From contig NZ_VUOB01000011.1 in assembly GCF_008386585.1 (NCBI RefSeq), positions 1-64,000 on the forward strand: a DNA stretch of 64,000 nt, in the 5' to 3' direction. Below, in pieces: positions 40,553 to 49,385 of the stretch. Under the pieces are notes generated by a model, which did not search any database, was not told the origin of the DNA, and saw only the letters and a list, made by a program, of their open reading frames with translations. The translations under genes were made by a program, and so were the position numbers. The stretch is from Solihabitans fulvus (lineage in GTDB: Bacteria > Actinomycetota > Actinomycetes > Mycobacteriales > Pseudonocardiaceae). The number at the start of each line of letters is the position of its first letter. Within the stretch, counting starts at the first letter, position 1.

Positions 40553-40628
40553 TGACGGTTCCTTCCTGCTACTTTTCGCTGATACCGGACTGGGCAGGTA
40601 GCCCGCCGGAAGTACGTCCTACGGTGCC

Positions 40629-41615
40629 TTACGGGCAGATCACGACCTGCGCCGCATAGGACAGTCCTGCGCCGAAGCCGACCAGCAGCATCACGTCGCC
40701 ACTGGAGATCCGGCCCGCCGAGTTCATGTGGTCGAGAGCGATCGGGATCGAGGCCGACGACGTGTTGCCCGAGTGCACGATGTCGTCGGCGACCCGCAGG
40801 TCGTCCCGCGCGCCCCGCTGCTTGAGCTTCTTGGCGATCGACTCGACGATCCGCAGGTTGGCCTGGTGCGGCACGAGCACGTCGATGTCGGACAGCTGGA
40901 GGCCGGCGAGCTCGACCGCGCGCTCGGCGATCGGGGCGATCTGCGTGGTGGCCCACCGGAAGACGGACTTGCCCTCCTGGTAGATGTAGCGGCCGTCGCG
41001 CAGGTAGATCAGGTCGACGAGGTCGCCGGCGCTGCCCCAGGCCACCGGGCCGATGCCCGGCTCCTCGGCAGGCCCGACCACGGCCGCGCCCGCCCCGTCG
41101 CCGAAGATGATGCAGTTCGCGCGGTCGGTCCAGTCCAGCCAGTCGGTGAACCGCTCGGCGCCGATCACCAGGACCCGCTGCGCCGAGCCGCCCCGGATCA
41201 TGTCCGAGGCCACCATCAGCGAGTAGGGGAACCCGGCGCACGCGGCGTTGAGGTCGAACGCGGCAGGCGACTTGATGCCGATGCGGTCGGCGGTCTGCGC
41301 GGCCGCGTTGGGGATGTTGCCCGGCATCGTGCAGGTGGCGACGATCACCGTGTCCACGTCGGAGGTGGACACCCCGGCGTTGGCGACGGCCTTGGCCCCG
41401 GCCTCGACGGCCATGTCGACCAGCGTCTGGTCCTTGTCGGCGAGCCGACGCTCGATGATGCCGACCCGCTGCCGGATCCACTCGTCGTTCGTCTCGACCA
41501 GTTCCGACAGGTCGTCGTTGGTCACAACGCGGTTGCCCTGGGCGCTGCCGAACCCGAGCAGTCGGGTGCCGGCGGCACCGGAGAACTGCCGCAGCGTTGG
41601 GCGCTGGTTGGTCAA
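40629..41615 (-). CDS. fabH: 3-oxoacyl-ACP synthase III
   Basis: 328 residues. Active-site residues Cys126 (NAACAGFP), His250 (VPHQANLRI) and Asn284 (SGNTSSAS) are present. It joins acetyl-CoA or branched acyl-CoA primers to malonyl-ACP and sets the primer. TTG 41615 has AGGAG seven bases upstream and overlaps the fabD stop. Presence of fabH inside the cluster is the Streptomyces-like order; mycobacteria keep fabH elsewhere. Confidence 0.97.
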   Translation of the reverse strand: MTNQRPTLRQFSGAAGTRLLGFGSAQGNRVVTNDDLSELVETNDEWIRQRVGIIERRLADKDQTLVDMAVEAGAKAVANAGVSTSDVDTVIVATCTMPGNIPNAAAQTADRIGIKSPAAFDLNAACAGFPYSLMVASDMIRGGSAQRVLVIGAERFTDWLDWTDRANCIIFGDGAGAAVVGPAEEPGIGPVAWGSAGDLVDLIYLRDGRYIYQEGKSVFRWATTQIAPIAERAVELAGLQLSDIDVLVPHQANLRIVESIAKKLKQRGARDDLRVADDIVHSGNTSSASIPIALDHMNSAGRISSGDVMLLVGFGAGLSYAAQVVICP

Positions 41616-42589
41616 TTCGCACTCCTGTCAGGAACCTGCCCGGCAGCGACCGGCTCGGTGAGCAGGTCGGCCACCTTGGCCAGGCTGTCCGGGGTCTTCA
41701 GCGGCAGCGTCGCGGTGCCCTTGAGCTCGCGCTTGACCAGCCCGCTCAGCGTGCCGCCAGGCGGCAGCTCGATGGTCCCACTGATGCCGGCGGAGCCGAG
41801 CGTGGCCATGCACAGGTCCCACCTGACCGGCAGCGTGACCTGGGCGATCAGGCGGAGCAGCATCTCCGCGCCGCTGGTGACCACGGCGCCGTCGGCGTTG
41901 GACAGCAGCGGACGGTTCGGGTCCTTGGCCGTGATGTCCTTGGCGCGCTCGCGCAGCGCGTCCTCGGCGGAGGCCATGTAGTGGGTGTGGAAGGCGCCCG
42001 CGACCTTCAGTCGGATGACCTTGATGCCGGGGCCGGGCTCGGCGACGAACGCGTCCAGCGCGGCGAGCGAGCCGGCGGCGACGATCTGGCCGGCGCCGTT
42101 GCGGTTCGCGGGGACCAGGTCGAAGGAGGCGAGACGCGCGGCGACCTCGTCGGGGTCGCCGCCCATCACGGCGGCCATCCCGGTCGGTTCGAGCGCGCAC
42201 GCGGCGGCCATCGCAGCGCCGCGGACGGCGGCGAGGGCGACGGCGTCGTCCGCGCTGAGCACACCGGCGATGGCGGCGGCGGCGAGTTCGCCGACCGAGT
42301 GGCCGGCTACCGGGGCGTCGGCCGGCAGGGCGACTGTGTTGCCGTTGCCGTTGCCGTTGCCGTTGCTCAGGTGCTCGTAGGCGAGCAGCGTCTGCGCGAC
42401 GATCAGCGGCTGGGTGATCGCGGTGTCCTTGATCTCCTCAGCGTCGGCCGTGGTGCCGAGGCGGACGAGATCGAGGCCGGTGGCCGCCGACCAGCCCTCG
42501 ATCCGGTCGCGAGCGCCGTCCAGTTCGAGCCAGGGCGCGAGCATGCCGGGGCTCTGCGAGCCCTGGCCGGGAGCAAGAAGCGCGATCAC
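41612..42589 (-). CDS. fabD: Malonyl-CoA:ACP transacylase
   Basis: 325 residues. LLAPGQGSQSPGM, catalytic GHSVGE (Ser98) and GAFHTHYM are all present. It loads malonate on ACP. A (Asn-Gly)4-5 insert (about 76-84), coded by a hexanucleotide repeat, lies in a loop before the catalytic Ser. GTG 42589 has no good ribosome site and may be leaderless. First gene of the fas operon. Its usual upstream neighbour fasR is separated here by a truncated NTPase gene on the other strand. Confidence 0.97.
   Translation of the reverse strand: MIALLAPGQGSQSPGMLAPWLELDGARDRIEGWSAATGLDLVRLGTTADAEEIKDTAITQPLIVAQTLLAYEHLSNGNGNGNGNTVALPADAPVAGHSVGELAAAAIAGVLSADDAVALAAVRGAAMAAACALEPTGMAAVMGGDPDEVAARLASFDLVPANRNGAGQIVAAGSLAALDAFVAEPGPGIKVIRLKVAGAFHTHYMASAEDALRERAKDITAKDPNRPLLSNADGAVVTSGAEMLLRLIAQVTLPVRWDLCMATLGSAGISGTIELPPGGTLSGLVKRELKGTATLPLKTPDSLAKVADLLTEPVAAGQVPDRSAN
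42338..42367. repeat. Hexanucleotide repeat (GTTGCC)4-5 inside fabD
   Basis: Five tandem six-base units (the last is GTTGCT) code for alternating Asn-Gly in FabD. Because the unit is two codons long, copy changes would keep the frame. Confidence 0.9.
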
Positions 42590-43061
42590 CCGTTAACTGA
42601 ACACGGTCACGGGGGCGAAAAGTGATGCTGGCGACGACCAAGTCCGGGCGCAGGATTTGTCGGGTGTCTACAAAGATGGCTATGAGGTGACTGAGAGGTG
42701 ATCAGTCGTATACGCAGCTGACCTGGGTAGACATCTCTCGGTAGTCGTAGGGAGCTTCTACCTCTTCGTGTCATCCCATGGGGTGTGGTTGGTGGAGATG
42801 GAGGGTGCTGTCTGTCACATCCACCTGTCACACCCACATCGCCTGGTGGGTGTTGCGGTTGGGGCGGGGCTTGGGAGATGGGTAGAGCTGCCGGGTCGCT
42901 GCGTCGTCGTTGGAGACCGGACAGAGCTGCCGAGTTGCAGTTCGGCGGGGTGGGCGCGGGTGCGTTCGGGTGATGGTTGTGCGGCCGACGGTCTATGCGG
43001 GGATGGACTTGGAACACTGCCGTGCACGGTGGATCTGCCGGGTGCCGGGGATTGCGGGGCA
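42590..43061. other. Intergenic region upstream of fabD
   Basis: About 470 bases. The right part is open in the frame of the NTPase gene, but has atypical Cys/His-rich composition and I do not count it as coding. It should hold the fabD promoter. Small repeats are seen: CTGA-N7-TCAG near 42692-42706, and a doubled CTGTCACAYCCA near 42810-42835. Neither is clearly functional. Confidence 0.4.
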
Positions 43062-44357
43062 GTGGTGGTGCGGGTCGAACGGCGAGGCTGGGTGGTGTTC
43101 GCGGCGGTGGCCGCGGCTGCTGTGGTCGCGGTGCCGGCCGGGCTGAAGGCCGCTGGGGTTGCGAACCCGTGGTGGTTGGTCGGGGCCGGGGTGGTCGCGG
43201 CCGTGGCGGCGGTGTTCGCCAAGGTGTGGCTGGATCGGTACGGCCGGATGGTCACGCGTCGAGACGAGCGCGATCTGTCGGTGTTGGACGGGTGCCTGGT
43301 GATCGGCCGAGGCAGGTTGCCGACGGTCAGACAGATCAGCGACCCGAGATGGCTGGGCGTGCATCCCGCGAACCGGCTGGCTGATGCGGAGAACGGTTCG
43401 GTCCTGCCGGCCTACGTCCCGCGCGACGTCGATGAGGAGCTGCACGGCCTGATCGCACGCGGCGGTTTTGTGTTGTTGGTGGGCGATTCGACCGCAGGCA
43501 AGACGCGCACGGCGTACGAGGCCGTGATGGCCACCGTTCCCGACCATGTCGCGATCGCCCCGAAGAATCGTCAAGCCGTTGCGGCGGCGGTGGACCGGGC
43601 GGTCCGTGCGACGAACTGCGTCCTGTGGCTGAACGACCTGGAGCACTATCTCGGCGCGGATGGCCTGACTCGGGACATGGTGGCGAAGGTCCTGTCCGGG
43701 CAGGGGCATCCGGTGGTGGTCGCGACCATTCGCTCGGCGGAGCTGTCGCGTTTTACGGAGGAAGCGGCGGGCGATGACCAGTCACGGCAGAACTTCCGAG
43801 AGGCCCGCGCCGTGCTGGAATTGGCGGGCGAGGGGATTCGGGTGGAGCGGAGATTTTCCTCGCCCGAGCGGGACCGTGCGCAGGATCGCGCCTGGGATCC
43901 ACGCATCGCCGATGCCCTGGAGCACAGCGGTGACTACGGACTGGCGGAGTATCTGGCGGCCGGTCCGGAGTTGCTGACGGATTGGCGCAACGGCTGGGAG
44001 CCTGGCACGCATCCCAGAGGTGCGGCGCTGGTTGCCGCTGCGGTCGACTGCCGCCGGGCCGGCCTTCAGCCGCCGCTTCCCGCGCGGTTGCTGGATGAGC
44101 TCGTCGAGGACTACCTCGCGCGGCGCGGCGGTGCGCGCCTCCGGCCGGAGTCGGTCGAGCAGGCGTGGGAGTGGGCGACGCGTCCGCGCAGGGCAACGAC
44201 CGCGCTCCTCGACGGGGCGGTCAAGGCTGGTTTTGACGTGTTCGACTACCTGGTGGACGTGTCACCACAGGCCGCGTGCTCGGGCCAGGCGGCCGACCGA
44301 CAGCGCCACCCTCAGCACCAGGGCGTCCCTTGGGTCGTTGGCGTTGCGGCCGGTTAG
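43062..44357 (+). CDS. Truncated membrane-anchored P-loop NTPase (remnant)
   Basis: Two hydrophobic segments near the N-terminus (about 9-28, 35-52), then VLPAYVPRDVDEELHGLIARGG, P-loop GDSTAGKT, Walker B-like VLWLNDLEHYLG, TRDMVAKVLSG, and the helical stretch RRGGARLRPESVEQAWEWATRPRRATTALL. In the actinobacterial family this is followed by a long TPR-like C-terminal half. Here homology-like sequence stops at FDYLVDV, exactly where fasR ends, and the remaining about 32 residues are antisense of fasR. So the gene looks broken at its 3' end. GTG 43062 is the best start I can offer; a longer open frame reaches 42768. It lies between fasR and fabD on the opposite strand. Confidence 0.65.
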   Translation: MVVRVERRGWVVFAAVAAAAVVAVPAGLKAAGVANPWWLVGAGVVAAVAAVFAKVWLDRYGRMVTRRDERDLSVLDGCLVIGRGRLPTVRQISDPRWLGVHPANRLADAENGSVLPAYVPRDVDEELHGLIARGGFVLLVGDSTAGKTRTAYEAVMATVPDHVAIAPKNRQAVAAAVDRAVRATNCVLWLNDLEHYLGADGLTRDMVAKVLSGQGHPVVVATIRSAELSRFTEEAAGDDQSRQNFREARAVLELAGEGIRVERRFSSPERDRAQDRAWDPRIADALEHSGDYGLAEYLAAGPELLTDWRNGWEPGTHPRGAALVAAAVDCRRAGLQPPLPARLLDELVEDYLARRGGARLRPESVEQAWEWATRPRRATTALLDGAVKAGFDVFDYLVDVSPQAACSGQAADRQRHPQHQGVPWVVGVAAG

Positions 44358-45476
44358 TTCGGCCACCCTGCGGAGGCGGTAGCGGACCGTGTTGGGGTGG
44401 ACGAACAGCTTGCGGGCGCAGCTTTCCAGGACGCCACCGACCTCAAGGTAGGTGTCGACGGTCTCCAGCAGTGCTCCGCTTGCCTCCTCCAGCGGCCTCG
44501 CCACCCGGTCCACGAGTTGCCACTCGGCCTCGGGGTCGCCGGCCAGCGCCCGCTCGGGGAGCAGGTCCAGGGAACGAACGGGTCTGGGGGCGGTTGGCCA
44601 GCCGACCACGGCTCGGAGGCCGGACAGGGCGTCGCCCGCGCTGCGGTGCGCCTCGGCCAGGCTCGTCACGGTCGGGCCGGCGACCACTGGGCCCGCGCCG
44701 AACGCGTCGGCCATCCTCAGGAGGACGTCCTTGCCCTGGCCGCTCTCGGCGGTCGGGCCGGCCAGCACCACCACCAGGCGGGAGCCCTGCACACCAAGCA
44801 GCACCGGGCGGCTCATCCTGGCCGCGCGGGCGCGCACCTCGTAGATCACCTGCGGGGGGTCGTCCGACGGGGGATTGCCGACCAGCACGGTCGCCTCGGC
44901 CGCCGGGTCCCAGCCGAGCGCGGCGGCCCTCGACAGCAGCGACTCCTCGGCGTCGCCACGGACGATCCCATCGACGACCAGCGCCTCCAACCTCGCGTCC
45001 CACGCGCCGCGCGCCTCGGCCGCCGCCGCGTAGGAGGTGGCCGCCGCGAACGCGATCTCCCGCCCGTAGCGCAGCACCGCCTCGGTCAGCGGTCCCCGCT
45101 CCGATTCGCTCGCGGCGAGGCCAGGCAGCTGCTGTTCGAACACGTCGAGGGCGATCCGGACCAGTTCGACGGTCTGTCGCAGGCTCACCCACCGCGAGAT
45201 GTCCTTCGGCGCGGCGCGGAACGCCTCGGCGGTGAGCCGGATCACCTGTTTGGGATCGCGGAGCCACGACGCGAAGCCGGCCACCCCGCTCTGGATCACC
45301 AGCAGCACGCTGGCCCGCTGGTCGGCGGGCATCCGGCGGAACCACGGCAGCCGCTGCTCCATCGCCGCGATGGTGGCCGTGGCGAGCTCGCCCGAGGCGC
45401 GCTCCAGGTTGCGCAGGGTCATCGAGGACAGCCCCTGCCAGGTCTCCTGCCCGTCGCCAGTCATCCCGCCAGTCAT
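44262..45476 (-). CDS. fasR: PucR/CdaR-type regulator of fatty-acid synthesis (FasR-like)
   Basis: 404 residues. The long N-terminal half is helical (MTLRNLERASGELATATIAAMEQ, LRDPKQVIRLTAEAF). The C-terminal PucR helix-turn-helix is GGVLESCARKLFVHPNTVRYRLRRVAELTG. In Streptomyces FasR activates the adjacent fabD-fabH-acpP-fabF operon; Rv2242 holds the same place in M. tuberculosis. ATG 45476 and ATG 45464 are both possible starts. Its gene stops exactly at the junction with the truncated NTPase. Confidence 0.92.
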   Translation of the reverse strand: MTGGMTGDGQETWQGLSSMTLRNLERASGELATATIAAMEQRLPWFRRMPADQRASVLLVIQSGVAGFASWLRDPKQVIRLTAEAFRAAPKDISRWVSLRQTVELVRIALDVFEQQLPGLAASESERGPLTEAVLRYGREIAFAAATSYAAAAEARGAWDARLEALVVDGIVRGDAEESLLSRAAALGWDPAAEATVLVGNPPSDDPPQVIYEVRARAARMSRPVLLGVQGSRLVVVLAGPTAESGQGKDVLLRMADAFGAGPVVAGPTVTSLAEAHRSAGDALSGLRAVVGWPTAPRPVRSLDLLPERALAGDPEAEWQLVDRVARPLEEASGALLETVDTYLEVGGVLESCARKLFVHPNTVRYRLRRVAELTGRNANDPRDALVLRVALSVGRLARARGLW

Positions 45477-45565
45477 GCGGCCAGAATCGCACGCGCCGTC
45501 CGGAACGGGGACGCGCAGGTGAACTGCCTCGCGTCGGCGAACGACAGCAGGCACGCTGGTCCGCT

Positions 45566-46192
45566 GTGAACCTGGTGCGAATCGACGGGGACCCCGTCTG
45601 CCTGCGGGACTGGAATTCGGCACTTCTGTCTGATTTGCCGGATCTGCTGGATCCGACTCGGCCGTGGCACGACACCAACGGTCCGTACTTCGGCCGGATG
45701 ACGGAGGCGGAGGCCGCCGAGCAGGTTCGGCGCACCGGCGAGCTGGCCGCGCTGCCCGCGATCGAGCGGGAGACACCTCGGCGCAGGCTGGCCGTGATGG
45801 AAACGGCGACGGGGCGGCTGGTCGGCGAGGTCAGCTGGTACTGGGAGTCGCAGGAGACCGACTGGCGCCGCCTCGGCGTGCTGATCTACGACGAGACCTG
45901 CTGGGGGCGCGGCTACGGCACCGAGGCGCTGCGGCTGTGGACCGGCTACCTGTTCGCCAGCACGGACGCGCTGCGGCTGGACTACGCCACTTTCTCCGGC
46001 AACCCGGGCATGATCGCGACCGGCCGCAAGCTCGGCTTTGTGGAGGAGGGTCGGTTCCGGCGTGCCCGGCGGTGGGCCGGGGGAGTGCACGACTCGGTTG
46101 TGCTCGGTGTGTTGCGCGAGGAGTGGGTGGAGCGGCATTCGCTGCCGGACGTGGATGGTTGGCCTGACCCGAAAGAGTGCACGGAAGGCTGA
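45566..46192 (+). CDS. GNAT acetyltransferase, RimJ/RimL type
   Basis: 208 residues. WLVGEVSWYW-like beta strand (RLVGEVSWYWESQETDWRRLGV), the acetyl-CoA loop LIYDETCWGRGYGTEALRLW, and FSGNPGMIATGRKLGFVEEGRFRRARRWAGGVHDSVVLGVL are typical of RimJ/RimL-like N-acetyltransferases. Substrate unknown. GTG 45566 lacks a ribosome site and may be leaderless. It is divergent from fasR with 89 bases between the starts. Confidence 0.9.
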   Translation: MNLVRIDGDPVCLRDWNSALLSDLPDLLDPTRPWHDTNGPYFGRMTEAEAAEQVRRTGELAALPAIERETPRRRLAVMETATGRLVGEVSWYWESQETDWRRLGVLIYDETCWGRGYGTEALRLWTGYLFASTDALRLDYATFSGNPGMIATGRKLGFVEEGRFRRARRWAGGVHDSVVLGVLREEWVERHSLPDVDGWPDPKECTEG

Positions 46193-46312
46193 CTGTCCAC
46201 ACCGGACCGTGCCTGTCACCGCAACGTGTGACTGACGCGCTGTGTGCTGCGGCCGTACGTTCCCTGGGACGGCAAGTCGGATTGATTCTCGACCGCAGCA
46301 GGGAGGTTGACC

Positions 46313-47968
46313 TTGCGTACGTCTCCGTCAGTCGGGGGATGGCGACGCGTGGCGACGGCAGGTATCGGTGTCGCCACGTTGCTCGGTGTCGCGGTGACGG
46401 CCGGGCCGGCCGCCTCGGCCGCGCCGGATCCGGCGCTCGCCCAGTTCTACGGCCAGCAACCCGCGTGGTCGGCGTGCGAGGGGGACCTCGCCGAGCTGGA
46501 CTGCGCCACCCTCGTGGTTCCGTTGGACTACGCGAATCCCGGCGCCGAGCAGATCGCGGTCACGGTCAGCCGCAAGAAGGCCAGCGATCAGGAGCACCGG
46601 CGTGGCGTGCTGCTGAGCAACCCCGGCGGCCCCGGCGGCTCCGGGCTGGTGATGCCCAAGTACCTCGCCGCCAAGACCGAGCTCGGCAAGGTCTACGACC
46701 TCGTCGGCTTCGATCCGAGGGGCGTCGGCAAGTCGACCGCGCTCAACTGCGAGACGCGGCCGGCGCTGGCCACCGAGGACTCCCGCCCGCCCGACGCGGA
46801 CTTTCCGCAGTGGGTCGCCGAGGCGCGCCAGGCCGAGGAGGGCTGCAACCGCGCGGCCGGCGGCATCCGCCCGTTCGTCAACACGCCGAACACCGCGCGG
46901 GACCTGGACGTGATCCGTGGTGTGCTGGGCGAACCCAAGATCAACTATCTCGGCTACTCCTACGGCACCTACCTCGGCGCCGTGTACGGCAGCCTGTTCC
47001 CGCAGAACCTCGACCGCAGCGTGCTGGACTCCTCGGTGCACCCGGAATGGGTGTGGCGCGAGCAGTTCAAGGCCCAGGCGATCGCGTACCGCAAGGACGT
47101 CGAAGCCTGGTCGGCCTGGGTCGCCGAGCGCAACGGCACGTTCAAGCTCGGCTCGTCCGCCGGCGAGGTGCTGGCAGGAGTGGAGAAGGTGTCCTCGGCG
47201 CTGTTCGTCAAGCCGGTCGGCGACTACACCAGGACCAGCTTCGACGGCGCGATGGGCGTCGGCGCCCGCTACCGTCCACTGTGGTCGGACCTGGCGCTGA
47301 TCGTCGGCAAGCTGCGCGACGGGGCCGCCCCGCCCGCCGCGAACCCGACCCCGGCGCCGGTCAGCAGGGCCGAGGTCGACGACGCGGCCCGCGCCGGCAC
47401 GCTGCTTGCCGGGCTGGGCCTGGCGAACCTGCACTCCGGCGTGTTCGACACCGTCACCTGTGAGGCGGACTGGCCGACCGATCTCGGCGTCTACTACGAG
47501 GAGATGCGCGTCTTCCGGGACCGCTACCCCTACGGCTACGGCGTGGTGCGGGCCGCCCCGACCACGTGCGCGTTCCGCAGCTTCACGCCGCCGGAGCCGC
47601 TGGTGAAGATCAAGCGGGACGGCTACCCGGTCGGGCTGGTGATCCAGGCGGAGGGCGACGCGCAGACCCAGTACGACAGCGGGCCCGCGATGTCCACCCG
47701 GTTGCGGGACAACCTGATCAGCGTCGCCGACGACGGCACGCACGGCCAGTACGGCGGCCACAACGACTGCGTCAACGCCCAGGTGAACCACTACCTGCTG
47801 GACGGCGTGCTGCCGGCGAGCAGCTCCTCCTGCAAGGGCGACCCGAGGCCGAACGTGGCCGCCGACCCCGCGCCGGCGAGCCCGGTGCAGCCGTCCGCAG
47901 GGGCGACCCTCGAACAGTCGGTGCGCGCGTTCATCGACAACAGCGGGCTGGCCACGCGGCCGTTCTAG
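46313..47968 (+). CDS. Secreted tripeptidyl aminopeptidase-like alpha/beta hydrolase
   Basis: 551 residues. A signal peptide of about 36 residues ends AASA. The hydrolase core has LSNPGGPGGSG (oxyanion region), YDLVGFDPRGVGKS, the nucleophile elbow GYSYGTY (Ser216) and a C-terminal TAP-like domain with GHNDCVN carrying the likely His. This is the S33 family of Streptomyces tripeptidyl aminopeptidases, secreted enzymes that trim peptides. TTG 46313 is the start: GGGAGG lies exactly six bases upstream, while the in-frame TTG 46307 abuts it. A strong terminator follows. Confidence 0.93.
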   Translation: MRTSPSVGGWRRVATAGIGVATLLGVAVTAGPAASAAPDPALAQFYGQQPAWSACEGDLAELDCATLVVPLDYANPGAEQIAVTVSRKKASDQEHRRGVLLSNPGGPGGSGLVMPKYLAAKTELGKVYDLVGFDPRGVGKSTALNCETRPALATEDSRPPDADFPQWVAEARQAEEGCNRAAGGIRPFVNTPNTARDLDVIRGVLGEPKINYLGYSYGTYLGAVYGSLFPQNLDRSVLDSSVHPEWVWREQFKAQAIAYRKDVEAWSAWVAERNGTFKLGSSAGEVLAGVEKVSSALFVKPVGDYTRTSFDGAMGVGARYRPLWSDLALIVGKLRDGAAPPAANPTPAPVSRAEVDDAARAGTLLAGLGLANLHSGVFDTVTCEADWPTDLGVYYEEMRVFRDRYPYGYGVVRAAPTTCAFRSFTPPEPLVKIKRDGYPVGLVIQAEGDAQTQYDSGPAMSTRLRDNLISVADDGTHGQYGGHNDCVNAQVNHYLLDGVLPASSSSCKGDPRPNVAADPAPASPVQPSAGATLEQSVRAFIDNSGLATRPF

Positions 47969-48001
47969 GGCGGGCACGCACGCACGAGACAGCCAAAAAC
48001 G

Positions 48002-48036
48002 CGGGGCCGCCCGGCGCAGTGCGCCGGGCGGCCCCG
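48002..48036 (+). terminator. Strong terminator after the tripeptidyl aminopeptidase gene
   Basis: A perfect 16-bp stem, 48002-48017 with 48021-48036, and a three-base loop, 33 bases after the stop. Confidence 0.85.
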
Positions 48037-48197
48037 TCTCCCCGGTCCCCACCGGTCCCTCCACTCTGGACGGTCGGCGGGAAAAACGCCACGCACATCA
48101 CCCTTTCGTGCCATGGCTTTCAGGTTGCCGGCCCTCACGCACTGCGAAACGATCACGCTGACCCCGAAGTCCCGCAACGCACACCGAGGAGGGTGTC

Positions 48198-49019
48198 ATG
48201 GGCACCCAGATCCGCGACGGGCTTGGCCAGGCGTGGGCACTGATCGCCACCTTTGTGCCCAAGCTGTTCGGCTTCCTGATCGTCCTGCTCATCGGCTGGC
48301 TGATCGCCAAGGCGATCGCCAAGGCCGTCGACTTCCTGCTCGGCAGGATCGGCTTCGATCGGCTGGTCGAACGGTCCGGCCTCGGCGGCGCGATGTCGCG
48401 GTCCCCGATCGACGCGACCGGCCTGATCGTGAAGCTCGTCTACTACTTCGTGCTGCTGATCGCGTTGCAGCTCGCGTTCGGTGTCTTCGGCACCGGCAAC
48501 GCGGTGAGCCAGCTGCTCAACGACGTCATCGCGTACCTGCCGAGGATCGTCGTCGCCATCGTGCTGGTGCTGGTCGCCTCGGCCGTCGGCCGGGTGCTGC
48601 GCAACCTCATCACCTCGGCGCTCGGCAACAGGCCGTTCACCTCGATGGTCGGCAACATCGTGAACATCTTCGTGGTCGCGCTCGGCGTGATCGCCGCGCT
48701 GAACCAGCTCGGCATCGCGGTCTCGGTGACCATGCCGGTGCTGATCACCGTGCTGGCCACCGTCGGCGGCATCCTGGTGGTCGGCCTCGGCGGCGGCCTC
48801 ATCCGGCCGATGCAGCAGCGTTGGGAGGGCTGGCTGGACCGGATGCAGGAGCAGGTGCAGCACGCGCCGACCCCGCGCCAGGAACACGAGAACACGGCAG
48901 CCTCGGCCGCCGCGTCGGGCCAGCAGCCTCGGCAGCAGCCGATGCAGCCGGCCGGCCCCGCCGCGCAGTCCGACCTGCCGACCCCGCCGTCCGGTATCCA
49001 GATGCCGCCGAACCGGTAG
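48198..49019 (+). CDS. Mechanosensitive channel-like membrane protein (CmpX/TM-helix repeat family)
   Basis: 273 residues. Conserved TM-helix repeat pieces: FVPKLFGFLIVLLIGWLIAKAIAKAVDFLL, then GLIVKLVYYFVLLIAL, YLPRIVVAIVLVLVASAVG, and VLITVLATVGGILVVGLGGGL. About five membrane segments and a Gln/Pro-rich cytoplasmic tail (about 220-273). Related proteins are annotated as CmpX or mechanosensitive ion channel family, probably helping osmotic balance. ATG 48198 has GAGGAGGG five bases upstream. Confidence 0.88.
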   Translation: MGTQIRDGLGQAWALIATFVPKLFGFLIVLLIGWLIAKAIAKAVDFLLGRIGFDRLVERSGLGGAMSRSPIDATGLIVKLVYYFVLLIALQLAFGVFGTGNAVSQLLNDVIAYLPRIVVAIVLVLVASAVGRVLRNLITSALGNRPFTSMVGNIVNIFVVALGVIAALNQLGIAVSVTMPVLITVLATVGGILVVGLGGGLIRPMQQRWEGWLDRMQEQVQHAPTPRQEHENTAASAAASGQQPRQQPMQPAGPAAQSDLPTPPSGIQMPPNR

Positions 49020-49048
49020 CGGTCCCGGTCAGGGACGCACGCCTTGGG

Positions 49049-49082
49049 CCCACCCCGTCGTTCTCCGGAGCGGCGGGGTGGG
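49049..49082 (+). terminator. Terminator after the CmpX-like gene
   Basis: A 9-bp perfect stem CCCACCCCG (49049-49057) / CGGGGTGGG (49074-49082), followed by TCTTTC, 29 bases after the stop. Confidence 0.75.
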
Positions 49083-49168
49083 TCTTTCGGCTGTCCGGCC
49101 GCGCGCCAGGTCACATTTTTCGCATGGAACAGATCGGCACCCGGTCGTGTTCAATGAAGTCAGGAGAC

Positions 49169-49295
49169 GTGCGCTCCGGGGCTCGGTGAAAGTCCGAACC
49201 GGCGGTACAGCCCGCGACCCGTCAACGACCTCGTTGGCGGCTGACTCGGTGAGATTCCGGGGCCGACGGTGAAAGTCCGGATGGGAGGCGCGCAC
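49169..49295 (+). ncRNA. FMN riboswitch (RFN element)
   Basis: The conserved RFN segments are clear in order: CTCCGGGGCTCGGTGAAAGT, CCGAACCGGCGGTACAG, CCCGCGACCC, then GACTCGGTGAGATTCCGGGG, CCGACGGTGAAAGTCCGGAT and GGGAGG. The P1 helix is GTGCGC (49169-49174) with GCGCAC (49290-49295). It senses FMN. A short stem GCCAC/GTGGC (49296-49315) follows and could be part of the expression platform. The controlled gene begins 90 bases downstream. Confidence 0.97.
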
Positions 49296-49385
49296 GCCAC
49301 CGACGAGTTCGTGGCGGAGCTGTGCCCGTCGTGCGCTTAGTCGGTGCTGCGTTCTGCCCCGGAGAGCCTGGGGAAGGAGAACGCG

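Noticed and set aside
42768..43061. N-terminal extension of the truncated NTPase gene
   Set aside because: The frame is open, but the product is Cys/His/Gly-rich with no hydrophobic or conserved pattern, and no ribosome site is present.
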